Of a DNA stretch of 43,355 bases, positions 1 to 8,372 are shown piece by piece. The stretch is from Bacteroidales bacterium. Lineage in GTDB: Bacteria > Bacteroidota > Bacteroidia > Bacteroidales > UBA12077. A model generated the notes under the pieces. It was not told the origin of the DNA. It ran no database searches and saw nothing but the letters and a program-made list of their open reading frames with translations. Every line of letters starts with the position of its first letter. The first letter of the stretch is position 1. The stretch is taken from positions 1 to 43,355 of the forward strand of contig JAGXLL010000006.1 of NCBI GenBank assembly GCA_018334675.1, in the 5' to 3' direction. Position numbers and translations under genes: made by a program.

Positions 1-236
1 TAGAACCCTTCGAGGCTGAAGAAAAAACTGCCAGCGGTATTATCATACCCGACTCTGCCAAGGAAAAACCTCAGAAAGGAAAAGTTGTTGCGGTAGGCGA
101 CGGTAAAAAGGACGAACCCATGACGCTTAAGGAAGGCGACATGGTCGTTTATGGCAAATATGCCGGAACCGAGATCACCATCGACGGCAATGATTATTTG
201 ATCCTGCGGGAAGACGACATCCTGCTCAAAGAATAA
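1..236 (+). CDS. groES: GroES co-chaperonin, C-terminal part (5' end outside window)
   Basis: The window opens inside this gene; the frame starts at base 3 and ends with TAA at 234-236. The visible 77 residues begin with [20 protein letters not shown], which is the mobile loop that docks onto GroEL, followed by the beta-barrel roof segments ([23 protein letters not shown]) and the typical ending [11 protein letters not shown]. GroES is the heptameric lid of the GroEL folding chamber in the cytoplasm. groEL follows 51 bases downstream, the usual groES-groEL operon, so the promoter and any heat-shock control lie upstream of the window. Identification is firm; only the first 20 or so residues are missing. 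Confidence 0.97.
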   Translation, partial: EPFEAEEKTASGIIIPDSAKEKPQKGKVVAVGDGKKDEPMTLKEGDMVVYGKYAGTEITIDGNDYLILREDDILLKE

Positions 237-266
237 CATGGGCTAATTATTAATCATTAATTATAG

Positions 267-2039
<1,773 letters not shown>

Positions 2040-2071
2040 TCCATTCCACCATATATATCCCTGTTTATTAT

Positions 2072-2104
2072 AACTCGCCCCGCCTGAAGCGGGGTGAGTT
2101 TTTT
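2072..2104 (+). terminator. Rho-independent terminator of groES-groEL
   Basis: A 12-base stem (aactcgccccgc at 2072-2083, gcggggtgagtt at 2089-2100, one G-T pair) with a 5-base loop is followed by a run of T. It lies 32 bases after the groEL stop and separates the chaperonin operon from the convergent HNH gene. Confidence 0.9.
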
Positions 2105-2171
2105 ATGGATATAGGAGAAGTTGCTGTCAATGAAAAAGAAGTGTTCTTCCCGGGAGGGTGAGCAGGAAGAG

Positions 2172-2714
2172 TCAGTCTACCTCGATATGACCCCAGTTTT
2201 CACCTGAACGGATGCGGTTGAGTTGGGTGTGGGTGATACCGAATTCACGGGCCAGTTTGTAGAGTTTATTCTTACCCCGTTTGAGTTTTTTCTTAAGACG
2301 GATTACATCGGTTTCGGTGAGTTTGGAATAGTTGATAGTGCCCCGTTTGTAGTTGGGATTGATCTTCTGGTGCTCGAACATGGTTTCTTTTGTAACCCAT
2401 TTCAGGTTCTTGTAGTAATTGTTTTGCTTGTTGAAATCCAGGTGTATAACATGCTCCTGGCGTTCACTATCCTTTTCCAAAAAATTTTCGGCCACCAGCT
2501 TATGGACATACTTGGTGGTGCGCTTGCCATTGGCAAGCTTGATATTTAAAACTTTATAGCCTTTCAGCGTGGCACCGTTGATCAGGTTGCCTTGTTTCTT
2601 GTTGATCTTGTAGCTCTTAAGCCTGCCGTAGTTAGAAACCTCGTACTTTTCGTCTTCGGAGATGCCTTCAAAATAAACGGGTGCCCACTTTTCATCCCAA
2701 TAAGAAGCACTCAT
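2172..2714 (-). CDS. NUMOD4 / HNH endonuclease-like protein with C-terminal helix-turn-helix
   Basis: This 180-residue protein has three parts. Residues ~8-40 (WAPVYFEGISEDEKYEVSNYGRLKS) match the NUMOD4 DNA-binding motif found in homing endonucleases. Residues ~66-105 resemble an HNH_3 nuclease: VHKLVAENFLE, then HVIHLDFNKQNN and NLKWVT, with the histidines and Asn pair expected of the beta-beta-alpha metal site. Residues ~130-172 form a predicted helix-turn-helix (LTETDVIRLKK, then LAREFGITHTQLNRIRSG). Such free-standing genes are common in Bacteroidota and phages. It sits alone, convergent with groEL and 98 bases upstream of the next minus-strand stop. Its target is unknown; it could be a selfish endonuclease or a domesticated DNA-binding protein. 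The family call is good; activity is inferred. Confidence 0.85.
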   Translation of the reverse strand: MSASYWDEKWAPVYFEGISEDEKYEVSNYGRLKSYKINKKQGNLINGATLKGYKVLNIKLANGKRTTKYVHKLVAENFLEKDSERQEHVIHLDFNKQNNYYKNLKWVTKETMFEHQKINPNYKRGTINYSKLTETDVIRLKKKLKRGKNKLYKLAREFGITHTQLNRIRSGENWGHIEVD

Positions 2715-2812
2715 AGGTGGTAAACATTTAGGGGTTTAACGTCATCTATTAGATAGAGAGTAAACGCAAAAGTTTAAAATGGTATTATATTTTTGATTGA
2801 CTCTATGGTAGA

Positions 2813-3553
2813 TCATTGCAAGGAGGATCTGGTGACTGCTGTCATGTCTCTGATCATCAACGGGTCTTTTTCCAGGGCATTGCCTACAACCACCACATCG
2901 GCACCTGCCAGACAAATCCGGTGCACATCATCGGGGGATTGGAGTCCGCCTCCTACGGCTAACGGCAGGGCAACATGTTTTTTTACCTCTCTGATTATTT
3001 GCGGATGAACTGGTTGTGCGGCACCGCTTCCCGATTCCAGATAAATGAGCCGTTGACCCAGTAGTTCACCTGCTATGGCTGTGGCGGTTATCAAATCTGT
3101 TTTTTGGGCAGGGATGGGCTTGGTGTTGCTGATGTATTCCACCGATGATACCCCTTCACCTCCAATCAGGATATAGGCGGTGGGAATGACTTCCAATCCG
3201 CTTTTTCTGACCATGTTGGCTGCCAGTACATGATTTCCTATCAGCAGGTCCGGATTTCTTCCCGAGATCAGAGAAAGAAAAAGTATTCCGTCGGCATGGG
3301 GGCTTACCTGCATCAGGCTGCCCGGAAAAAGCACTACGGGAATGCCGGTGTGTTCCTTGATCATGCGGATCGATTGGTCCAGGGTTTGGCTCAACAGGCT
3401 GCCCCCTATCAGAATGAAGTCGGCATGGGCCTGGTCGGCCTCATCCACCAACCGAAGCAGGCTTGAATGGGTGTGGTTTTCCGGATCAATCAGCAGGCAA
3501 AATATTTTGCTCTTGCCCTGTGCCTGATGTATTTTTTCGTAGATCATCTGCAT
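2813..3553 (-). CDS. Geranylgeranylglyceryl/heptaprenylglyceryl phosphate synthase (PcrB/GGGPS family)
   Basis: This 246-residue TIM-barrel enzyme joins a polyprenyl diphosphate to glycerol-1-phosphate through an ether bond, the first step of archaeal-type lipid formation. Family landmarks are LLIDPENH near the N-terminus, IGGSLL, VLFPGSLMQ, YLESGSGA, AVGGGLQSPDD and VVVGNALEKDP. Bacteroidota members belong to the group that resembles archaeal GGGPS; the chain length of this one cannot be told from sequence. The upstream PPTase gene ends in ATGTGAATG, so its stop abuts this ATG and translation is likely coupled. It is the last gene of the ssb-gldE-gldD-PPTase cluster. The physiological product in these bacteria is not well established. 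Confidence 0.93.
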   Translation of the reverse strand: MQMIYEKIHQAQGKSKIFCLLIDPENHTHSSLLRLVDEADQAHADFILIGGSLLSQTLDQSIRMIKEHTGIPVVLFPGSLMQVSPHADGILFLSLISGRNPDLLIGNHVLAANMVRKSGLEVIPTAYILIGGEGVSSVEYISNTKPIPAQKTDLITATAIAGELLGQRLIYLESGSGAAQPVHPQIIREVKKHVALPLAVGGGLQSPDDVHRICLAGADVVVVGNALEKDPLMIRDMTAVTRSSLQ

Positions 3554-4186
3554 TCACATATAGCACCATACCAACGAATAATTATCGATGGAAAAATAGT
3601 ACAGGGTTAAACGTAATTGGAATTCAGGGGTTTCAACCTGACCATATAAAAAGCCTTCTGCCTGGGGTTCAAAGGGTTCGATGTACATGTTCTGGCGGAA
3701 GCTGAGGTTTTTTTTGTCGCATAATTTGTAGAGGGCTTCCTTGGCGCACCAATGCAGATAAAGATGATATATCCTGCGGTGGGGGCTGATTTGTTGGAGC
3801 TCTCTTTGTTGCAGGAATTTAAAGGCAATGTGTTCAATCTTGGACTGCATCTTTTCTATATCCACGCCCACCCATTTGTTTTTGCCCAGTAAGACAGTGG
3901 AATACTGATCGGAGTGTGAAATGCTGATGTTGTAGGAATGATCGGAAAGATAGGGTTTGCGGTTCCCATTGTACAGGATCTTGTTGTTTTTTCCGGTCAG
4001 TCGGTTGAGCAGTACCCGTACGCTCATCCATTCCAGTTTTCTTTTCGGGTTTTTAAAACCCTCCAGGGTATAGCGATCGTCTTCATCCGGGGTGAGGGCG
4101 GAGATCAGCCGGGGGTAATCTTCGGTGATCTTCCATACTCCCAACCTGCAATGGTGATTGATTTGTTTGTCGATAACAATGGGCAT
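3554..4186 (-). CDS. 4'-phosphopantetheinyl transferase (Sfp/AcpT-type)
   Basis: This 210-residue enzyme moves phosphopantetheine from coenzyme A to a serine of carrier proteins such as ACP. The superfamily motifs are in order: NGNRKPYL, YNISISHS, VGVDIEKM (the magnesium-binding Asp) and WCAKEALYKL (the W-x-x-KEA-x-x-K motif). The length suits the Sfp-like two-lobed type rather than the ~120-residue AcpS. It starts 4 bases after the gldD stop and its own stop touches the GGGP synthase start, so it is part of a tight minus-strand operon. It probably activates fatty-acid ACP, though another carrier protein is possible. Confidence 0.92.
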   Translation of the reverse strand: MPIVIDKQINHHCRLGVWKITEDYPRLISALTPDEDDRYTLEGFKNPKRKLEWMSVRVLLNRLTGKNNKILYNGNRKPYLSDHSYNISISHSDQYSTVLLGKNKWVGVDIEKMQSKIEHIAFKFLQQRELQQISPHRRIYHLYLHWCAKEALYKLCDKKNLSFRQNMYIEPFEPQAEGFLYGQVETPEFQLRLTLYYFSIDNYSLVWCYM

Positions 4187-4190
4187 GGGA

Positions 4191-4790
4191 TCAGCGATTT
4201 TGCCATTGTAGCGTTTCCATCAGCTGGCGCATATCTTTTTTGACAAATCGGATAACCGGGTCCAGTGAGTCCTGATTGGGTTCGGTGCGGAAATAGAGGG
4301 AGCCGCGGATGAAATGGCGGTTGCTGTCGGTCAGATAAAATTGGGCGGGAGAGGCCACGTTGCCCTGCAGGTCATAAAAGATGCCATACACCTGGTTTTG
4401 TTTGTCCACGAAGGCCTGTTCGCTTATGGCCTCGGCTTTGACAGTATGCTTATAGGCCAGTTTTCTGGCATCTTCCGTAAATCTCTTCAGATTGCCACGG
4501 ACCGGTTTGTAGCTGATGTGTATCTTGCCATTGAAATCGGGGAAATGGATGTTGATCCAGCAGGGCTTGCCCACCTCGCCCGGATCTCTTACTATAGTGG
4601 AGTAGGAGGGGTATTCAAAGCTATAGGGACAATCGATATCGAGGATGGTATAGCTTTTTTCAGGCAGGTCGATACGGAAATAACCCCGTGGCTTGGGAGT
4701 GGGTTTCTGATTGCTGCCACATCCTGTCAGCATAAGGGCTACGAGCAACAGGGTCGCAACCGGGCAGGAAGGTATAAACAACAGGCGCAT
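4191..4790 (-). CDS. gldD: Gliding-motility lipoprotein GldD
   Basis: This 199-residue protein begins with a hydrophobic signal and a lipobox (LMLTGC), so it should be cleaved and lipidated at Cys ~24. Directly after it comes the GldD signature PKPRGYFRIDLPEKSY. The remainder has the family's pattern, including PCWINIHFPDFNGKIHISY and a C-terminal IRFVKKDMRQLMETLQW. GldD is required for gliding in Flavobacterium and is conserved beside gldE in non-gliding Bacteroidota, where it is thought to support T9SS assembly. It lies 9 bases after the gldE stop and 4 before the PPTase start. A T9SS cargo gene elsewhere in the window (31184-33148) fits a working system. Exact biochemical role is unknown for the family. 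Confidence 0.95.
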   Translation of the reverse strand: MRLLFIPSCPVATLLLVALMLTGCGSNQKPTPKPRGYFRIDLPEKSYTILDIDCPYSFEYPSYSTIVRDPGEVGKPCWINIHFPDFNGKIHISYKPVRGNLKRFTEDARKLAYKHTVKAEAISEQAFVDKQNQVYGIFYDLQGNVASPAQFYLTDSNRHFIRGSLYFRTEPNQDSLDPVIRFVKKDMRQLMETLQWQNR

Positions 4791-4799
4791 AGGCTTGAT

Positions 4800-6116
4800 T
4801 TAATTGATGATCACTTTCACTTTCTTGATACGTCGTTTATCAGAGGATTCGACCTGGAAGGTCAGGTTCTTGTATTGGATGGTTTCGTTTTTTTTAGGGA
4901 TCTCGCCTTTCAGCTCAAGGATGATACCGGCGATGGTGTCGGCGTCTCCCTTGATCTCGCTAAAGAAATCATCGCTGATATTGAGGATTTTATAGAAGTC
5001 GTTGAGCAGGGTCTTGCCTTCGAACAGGAAGGTGTTGTGGCTGGTTTTCTGGTAGTAGGCCTCATCTACATCCGATTCATCAGTGATTTCTCCGACAATC
5101 TCCTCGAGAATATCCTCCAGGGTTACGATGCCATATGTTCCTCCATATTCATCGATTACGATAGCCATATGGATCTTGTTATCCTGGAATTCCTTGAGCA
5201 GTCCGTTGATCTTCTTAGTTTCCGGCACGAAATAAGGGGGCCGGATCAGCTTTTGCCATTCGAATTCCCGGTTGTTGTTCAGGTAAGGCAGCAGGTCTTT
5301 GATATAGAGGATGCCCCTGACATTGTCGAAGGTTTCCTCATATACCGGTATGCGGGTATGGCCTGAATCGATGATCAGGCTCATCAGTTCCTGGAATTCA
5401 GTATGGATATCCACGGCAATGACATCGATGCGGGATTTCATGATTTCTTTGGCATCGATGTTCCCGAATTTGATGATGCCTTTCAGGATGTTTTTGTCTT
5501 CCTGTATCTCTTTATGGGTAAGGTTCAGGGCATCGGAAAGCTCATCGAGGGTGATTTTTCTTCGTTTGATCAAACGACGGGTGATCATCGAAGTGGAATT
5601 GACCAGGTAGTTGCTGATGGGAAAGAGCATGCGATGGAGCAGGTAAACGGGGAAGGCCATCAGCCGGGCAAACTCGAATTTGCGGTGGGTGATGAACAAC
5701 TTGGAGATCAAATCCTTGAATAAAAAGATCACCACCAGGATACCGGCCAGATGCAGGATAAATGCCCCGGCCGAGTAATGCTGCAATACGATCACCTGCT
5801 CAAGGCCAAAACTCAGGCACAGGAGAATCCCCAGATACATCAGGTTCTTTACGATCAGTATCGAGGCCTTCAACACCTGAGGCGACTCCAGCAACCGTAC
5901 AATCACATCATTGCGCCGATCTCCGTGCTCCTTCAGATCCTTGATCTTGGCAGGAATAATGGAGAATATCGCCTCCTCTCCCGCAGAAAACAGCGCAAGC
6001 AACAACAATAAAAATACCCCGATCACTACCATCACTACCCCCTGATCACCCAATGGCGTGAATTGCATGAGGGGTGTGGTACTAAAAATGCATAAAAATG
6101 GCTCAATGGTATCCAA
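4800..6116 (-). CDS. gldE: GldE, CNNM/CorC-type membrane protein with CBS pair
   Basis: This 438-residue integral membrane protein has a DUF21/CNNM transmembrane region over residues ~25-180 (GVVMVVIGVFLLLLLALFSA, then two further hydrophobic stretches), a CBS-domain pair at ~200-330 (MKSRIDVIAVDIHTEF; HMAIVIDEYGGTYGIVTLED) and a CorC_HlyC C-terminal domain (~340-438). The family includes magnesium/cobalt efflux proteins. GldE is partly redundant with GldD in gliding and T9SS function in Flavobacterium. ssb is 30 bases upstream and gldD 9 bases downstream, the standard Bacteroidota order. Its transported ion, if any, is not evident. Confidence 0.95.
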   Translation of the reverse strand: MDTIEPFLCIFSTTPLMQFTPLGDQGVVMVVIGVFLLLLLALFSAGEEAIFSIIPAKIKDLKEHGDRRNDVIVRLLESPQVLKASILIVKNLMYLGILLCLSFGLEQVIVLQHYSAGAFILHLAGILVVIFLFKDLISKLFITHRKFEFARLMAFPVYLLHRMLFPISNYLVNSTSMITRRLIKRRKITLDELSDALNLTHKEIQEDKNILKGIIKFGNIDAKEIMKSRIDVIAVDIHTEFQELMSLIIDSGHTRIPVYEETFDNVRGILYIKDLLPYLNNNREFEWQKLIRPPYFVPETKKINGLLKEFQDNKIHMAIVIDEYGGTYGIVTLEDILEEIVGEITDESDVDEAYYQKTSHNTFLFEGKTLLNDFYKILNISDDFFSEIKGDADTIAGIILELKGEIPKKNETIQYKNLTFQVESSDKRRIKKVKVIIN

Positions 6117-6146
6117 AGTCTATAAACACACTTTTCGGTTCAGGCT

Positions 6147-6590
6147 CTAAAATGGCAGATCATCTTCTTCTCCCAGACTCTCAGATTGTTGGGCCTGCGG
6201 CTGCGCACTTTCCTGGCTGGCCTGTTGGGCGGGCTGATCATTCTTTCTGCCCGATCCTCCACCCAGCATTTGCATGTTATTGCCCACAATCTCCGTCATG
6301 TAACGCTTGTTCCCATCCTGGTCATCCCAGGAACGCGTCTGGATCTTGCCTTCAATGTAGAGGGCATCCCCTTTCTTCACATACTTCTCAGCTACCTCGG
6401 CCTGTCCCTTGAAAAGAACAATATTATGCCACTCGGTATTGGTGACCTTCTCATTGTTCTTCGTATAGGTCTCACTGGTAGCCAGGGAAAACTTGGTAAT
6501 TACCATACCGTTGTCCAGATGTTTCACTTCCGGATCCTTACCTACGTTCCCGATCAAAATGACCTTGTTAACACCTCTGCTGAGTCCCAT
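6147..6590 (-). CDS. ssb: Single-stranded DNA-binding protein SSB
   Basis: This 147-residue protein has an N-terminal OB fold (residues ~6-108: VNKVILIGNVGKDPEVKHLD, EWHNIVLFKGQAEVAEKYVKKGD, YIEGKIQTRSWDDQDGNKRY), a glutamine-rich disordered linker and the acidic tip EEDDLPF that recruits replication and repair proteins. It coats single-stranded DNA at forks and repair sites. It heads a minus-strand run into gldE (30 bases away), with mutY 71 bases upstream. A TAACTTTA sequence at 6625-6632 (minus) could be a weak -7 element of its own promoter. Confidence 0.98.
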   Translation of the reverse strand: MGLSRGVNKVILIGNVGKDPEVKHLDNGMVITKFSLATSETYTKNNEKVTNTEWHNIVLFKGQAEVAEKYVKKGDALYIEGKIQTRSWDDQDGNKRYMTEIVGNNMQMLGGGSGRKNDQPAQQASQESAQPQAQQSESLGEEDDLPF

Positions 6591-6661
6591 AACATAAAAT
6601 TTTAAGTGGATAGTTAATGAAACGTAAAGTTACAAATATTTTGCCCATATGCCAACCTTTT

Positions 6662-7726
6662 TTATCCATTTTTAGGATATTTTTCCTGCTTCAGATACTT
6701 GTCTATAAGCCTTGGAACTGCCAGGTTTGGCAGTTGTTTTGGGCTGATTTGCCGATAGCTTTGTTCCAACTGGGCATTGGTTTGTTGAAGGTGCACCCGG
6801 ATGAAGCGGGCCTGAATTTTCTGGTGGGTTAACACATGGCTGTAAAGGGGTGATACAGCTTGTATTTGGGGATTGAGCCCGGCAAAAAGATCCTGCCATT
6901 CCCGTGTGTTGCCCAGCTCATGGATCGCCAGCTCACGCTGCGATTCGATCAATGGAAACTGGTACAGGGAGTTCCAGATGTCCCGCTCGCTCCGCTTGTG
7001 CAGCAACAGGCTTCCGTTGAAGTGGATGTCGATGTAATAAAAATAACGCAGGCGTTTTTTTCTTTTAGGTGCTTTCACGGGCAACAGATCGACCTGATCG
7101 TGCTGCCAGGCGTGGCATATGTCTTTCAGTGGACACACCGGACAGTCGGGTTGGCCGGGTGTGCACTGCAGGGCTCCGAACTCGATCATGGCCTGATTGT
7201 GGGTGGCAGGGTCATGCGATGGGATCAGTTGGCAGGCCTCCTGCTGAAGCTCCTTTTTTCCCTTGTTGCTGTTCACCGGGGTTGCAATGCCTTTCAGACG
7301 GGCAAGGACCCGGCCTACGTTTCCATCTACTACCGCCACCACCTGCCCAAAGCAAAAAGAGGCGATGGCCGAAGCGGTATATGGCCCTATACCGGGCAGC
7401 TTCAGCAAACCTTCGTAATGGCCGGGAAATTTTCCCCCCTGCTCGTAATATATATGACGTGCCGTCTTATGCAAATTCCTGGCCCGTGTATAGTAGCCCA
7501 GCCCCTGCCAGCTCTTTAATACCTCGTCCAGCGAGGCCCGGGCCAGATCCCCCACCGTGGGATAGCGCTCAATGAAACGATAATAGTAGTCTATTCCCTG
7601 GTTGACACGCGTTTGCTGAAGGATGATCTCCGAGAGCCAGATCTTGTAGGGTTCCTTTGTCTCCCTCCAGGGTAGGGCCCGCTTATGATTGGCGTACCAT
7701 AGGGCTAAAACTCCGCTAATATTCAT
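6662..7726 (-). CDS. mutY: A/G-specific adenine DNA glycosylase MutY
   Basis: This 354-residue repair enzyme removes adenine mispaired with 8-oxoguanine. Visible are the catalytic Glu33 in SEIILQQTRV, the helix-hairpin-helix LPGIGPYTASAIA (110-122), the catalytic Asp134 in VVDGNVGR, and a [4Fe-4S] cluster set Cys188-x6-Cys195-x2-Cys198-x5-Cys204. The C-terminal part (~225-345) has the NUDIX-like 8-oxoG recognition domain (FYYIDIHFNGSLLLHKR, IWNSLYQFP). The length matches the family. It is divergent from hup, and the 143-base spacer holds promoters for both genes. Confidence 0.97.
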   Translation of the reverse strand: MNISGVLALWYANHKRALPWRETKEPYKIWLSEIILQQTRVNQGIDYYYRFIERYPTVGDLARASLDEVLKSWQGLGYYTRARNLHKTARHIYYEQGGKFPGHYEGLLKLPGIGPYTASAIASFCFGQVVAVVDGNVGRVLARLKGIATPVNSNKGKKELQQEACQLIPSHDPATHNQAMIEFGALQCTPGQPDCPVCPLKDICHAWQHDQVDLLPVKAPKRKKRLRYFYYIDIHFNGSLLLHKRSERDIWNSLYQFPLIESQRELAIHELGNTREWQDLFAGLNPQIQAVSPLYSHVLTHQKIQARFIRVHLQQTNAQLEQSYRQISPKQLPNLAVPRLIDKYLKQEKYPKNG

Positions 7727-7764
7727 GATTGTTGATATAGAGCCGGTTATCCTGTTAAATTTCT

Positions 7765-7797
7765 CAAATTTAAGACAAATCTATTTCTTTAATAAAA
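7765..7797 (-). promoter_or_regulatory. Probable mutY promoter
   Basis: Read on the minus strand, TAAATTTG (7765-7772) matches the Bacteroidota -7 element TAnnTTTG. An A/T-only -33 region (TTTT at 7794-7797) lies 21 bases away. Transcription would start near 7759, giving a ~33-base leader before ATG 7726. It overlaps the divergent hup promoter region. Confidence 0.55.
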
Positions 7798-7815
7798 ATA
7801 AATGCTTTATATTTG
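7784..7815 (+). promoter_or_regulatory. Probable hup promoter
   Basis: TATATTTG at 7808-7815 is a perfect TAnnTTTG -7 element. TTTC at 7784-7787 stands 20 bases upstream as a one-mismatch -33 element. The start site would be near 7821, leaving a ~49-base A/T-rich leader with no Shine-Dalgarno sequence before ATG 7870. Confidence 0.65.
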
Positions 7816-7869
7816 CATCCAGCATTTTTTAGCGTATTGTAAAATATTGATAATTAAATTTTTTGAAAA

Positions 7870-8154
7870 ATGACAAAAGCTGATATTGTAAACGAAGTTT
7901 CTAAAAAGACCGGAATAGAAAAGGTAACTGTTCAGAAAACAGTTGAAGCATTTATGGAAACGGTTAAGGAATCTCTTGTAAGCAACCAGAATGTTTATTT
8001 AAGGGGTTTTGGCAGTTTTATCGTTAAGAAAAGGGCTGAGAAGAAGGCTAGAAACATTTCTAAAAATACTACCATCGTGATCCCCGAACACTTCATTCCT
8101 TCCTTCAGACCCTCGAAGAAATTCGTCAATAAGGTTAAGGACAACGTGAAGTGA
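7870..8154 (+). CDS. hup: HU/IHF-family DNA-binding protein
   Basis: This 94-residue nucleoid protein bends and compacts DNA as a dimer. It starts with the family sequence MTKADIVNEVSKKTGIEK and carries the signature VYLRGFGSFIVKKRAEKKARN at the start of the beta arm. The arm apex IVIPEHFIPSFRPSKKFVNKVK contains the intercalating Pro region. It lies just upstream of the 30-codon basic protein and rng, a neighbourhood kept across Bacteroidota. Expression is likely high, in line with its clear -7 element. Confidence 0.97.
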   Translation: MTKADIVNEVSKKTGIEKVTVQKTVEAFMETVKESLVSNQNVYLRGFGSFIVKKRAEKKARNISKNTTIVIPEHFIPSFRPSKKFVNKVKDNVK

Positions 8155-8190
8155 CAATTATCAGAAGCACAAACCGTTAAATGATTGCTT

Positions 8191-8283
8191 ATGCCAAGCG
8201 GAAAGAAAAGGAAGAGACATAAAATGGCTACCCATAAACGCAAGAAGCGTTTAAGGAAGAATAGGCATAAAAAGAAAAAATAA
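8191..8283 (+). CDS. 30-residue basic protein, AURKAIP1/COX24-type (bS22/mS38-like ribosomal protein)
   Basis: This short gene reads MPSGKKRKRHKMATHKRKKR then LRKNRHKKKK, thirty residues of which about two thirds are Lys, Arg or His. The KRKRHKMATHKRKKRLRKNRHK pattern is that of the AURKAIP1/COX24 family, which covers mitochondrial mS38 and the mycobacterial small-subunit protein bS22. The same tiny gene is found between hup and rng in many Bacteroidota. It probably binds 16S rRNA in the 30S subunit; that role is inferred from the family. It begins 36 bases after the hup stop, and its ATG is the only reasonable start. It is too short for most gene callers. Confidence 0.88.
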   Translation: MPSGKKRKRHKMATHKRKKRLRKNRHKKKK

Positions 8284-8303
8284 ATTTCTAACTTTTGTGG
8301 GTT

Positions 8304-8336
8304 TAAACCTTTGGAAGCTTGGCTTCCTTAGGTTTA
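8304..8336 (+). terminator. Hairpin between the small basic protein gene and rng (terminator or leader element)
   Basis: taaacct (8304-8310) and ggaagc (8313-8318) pair with gcttcc (8322-8327) and aggttta (8330-8336) across a TT/TT internal loop, with a 3-base loop. Only a weak T run (cttttc) follows. It may partly terminate the hup transcript, or act as a leader hairpin controlling rng. Confidence 0.55.
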
Positions 8337-8372
8337 CTTTTCATGTAGGTTGAATAATCAGGAAGATGTGTT

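Noticed and set aside
4314..5366. 350-codon plus-strand frame
   Set aside because: Antisense to gldD and gldE, both well supported; low-complexity composition typical of a shadow frame.
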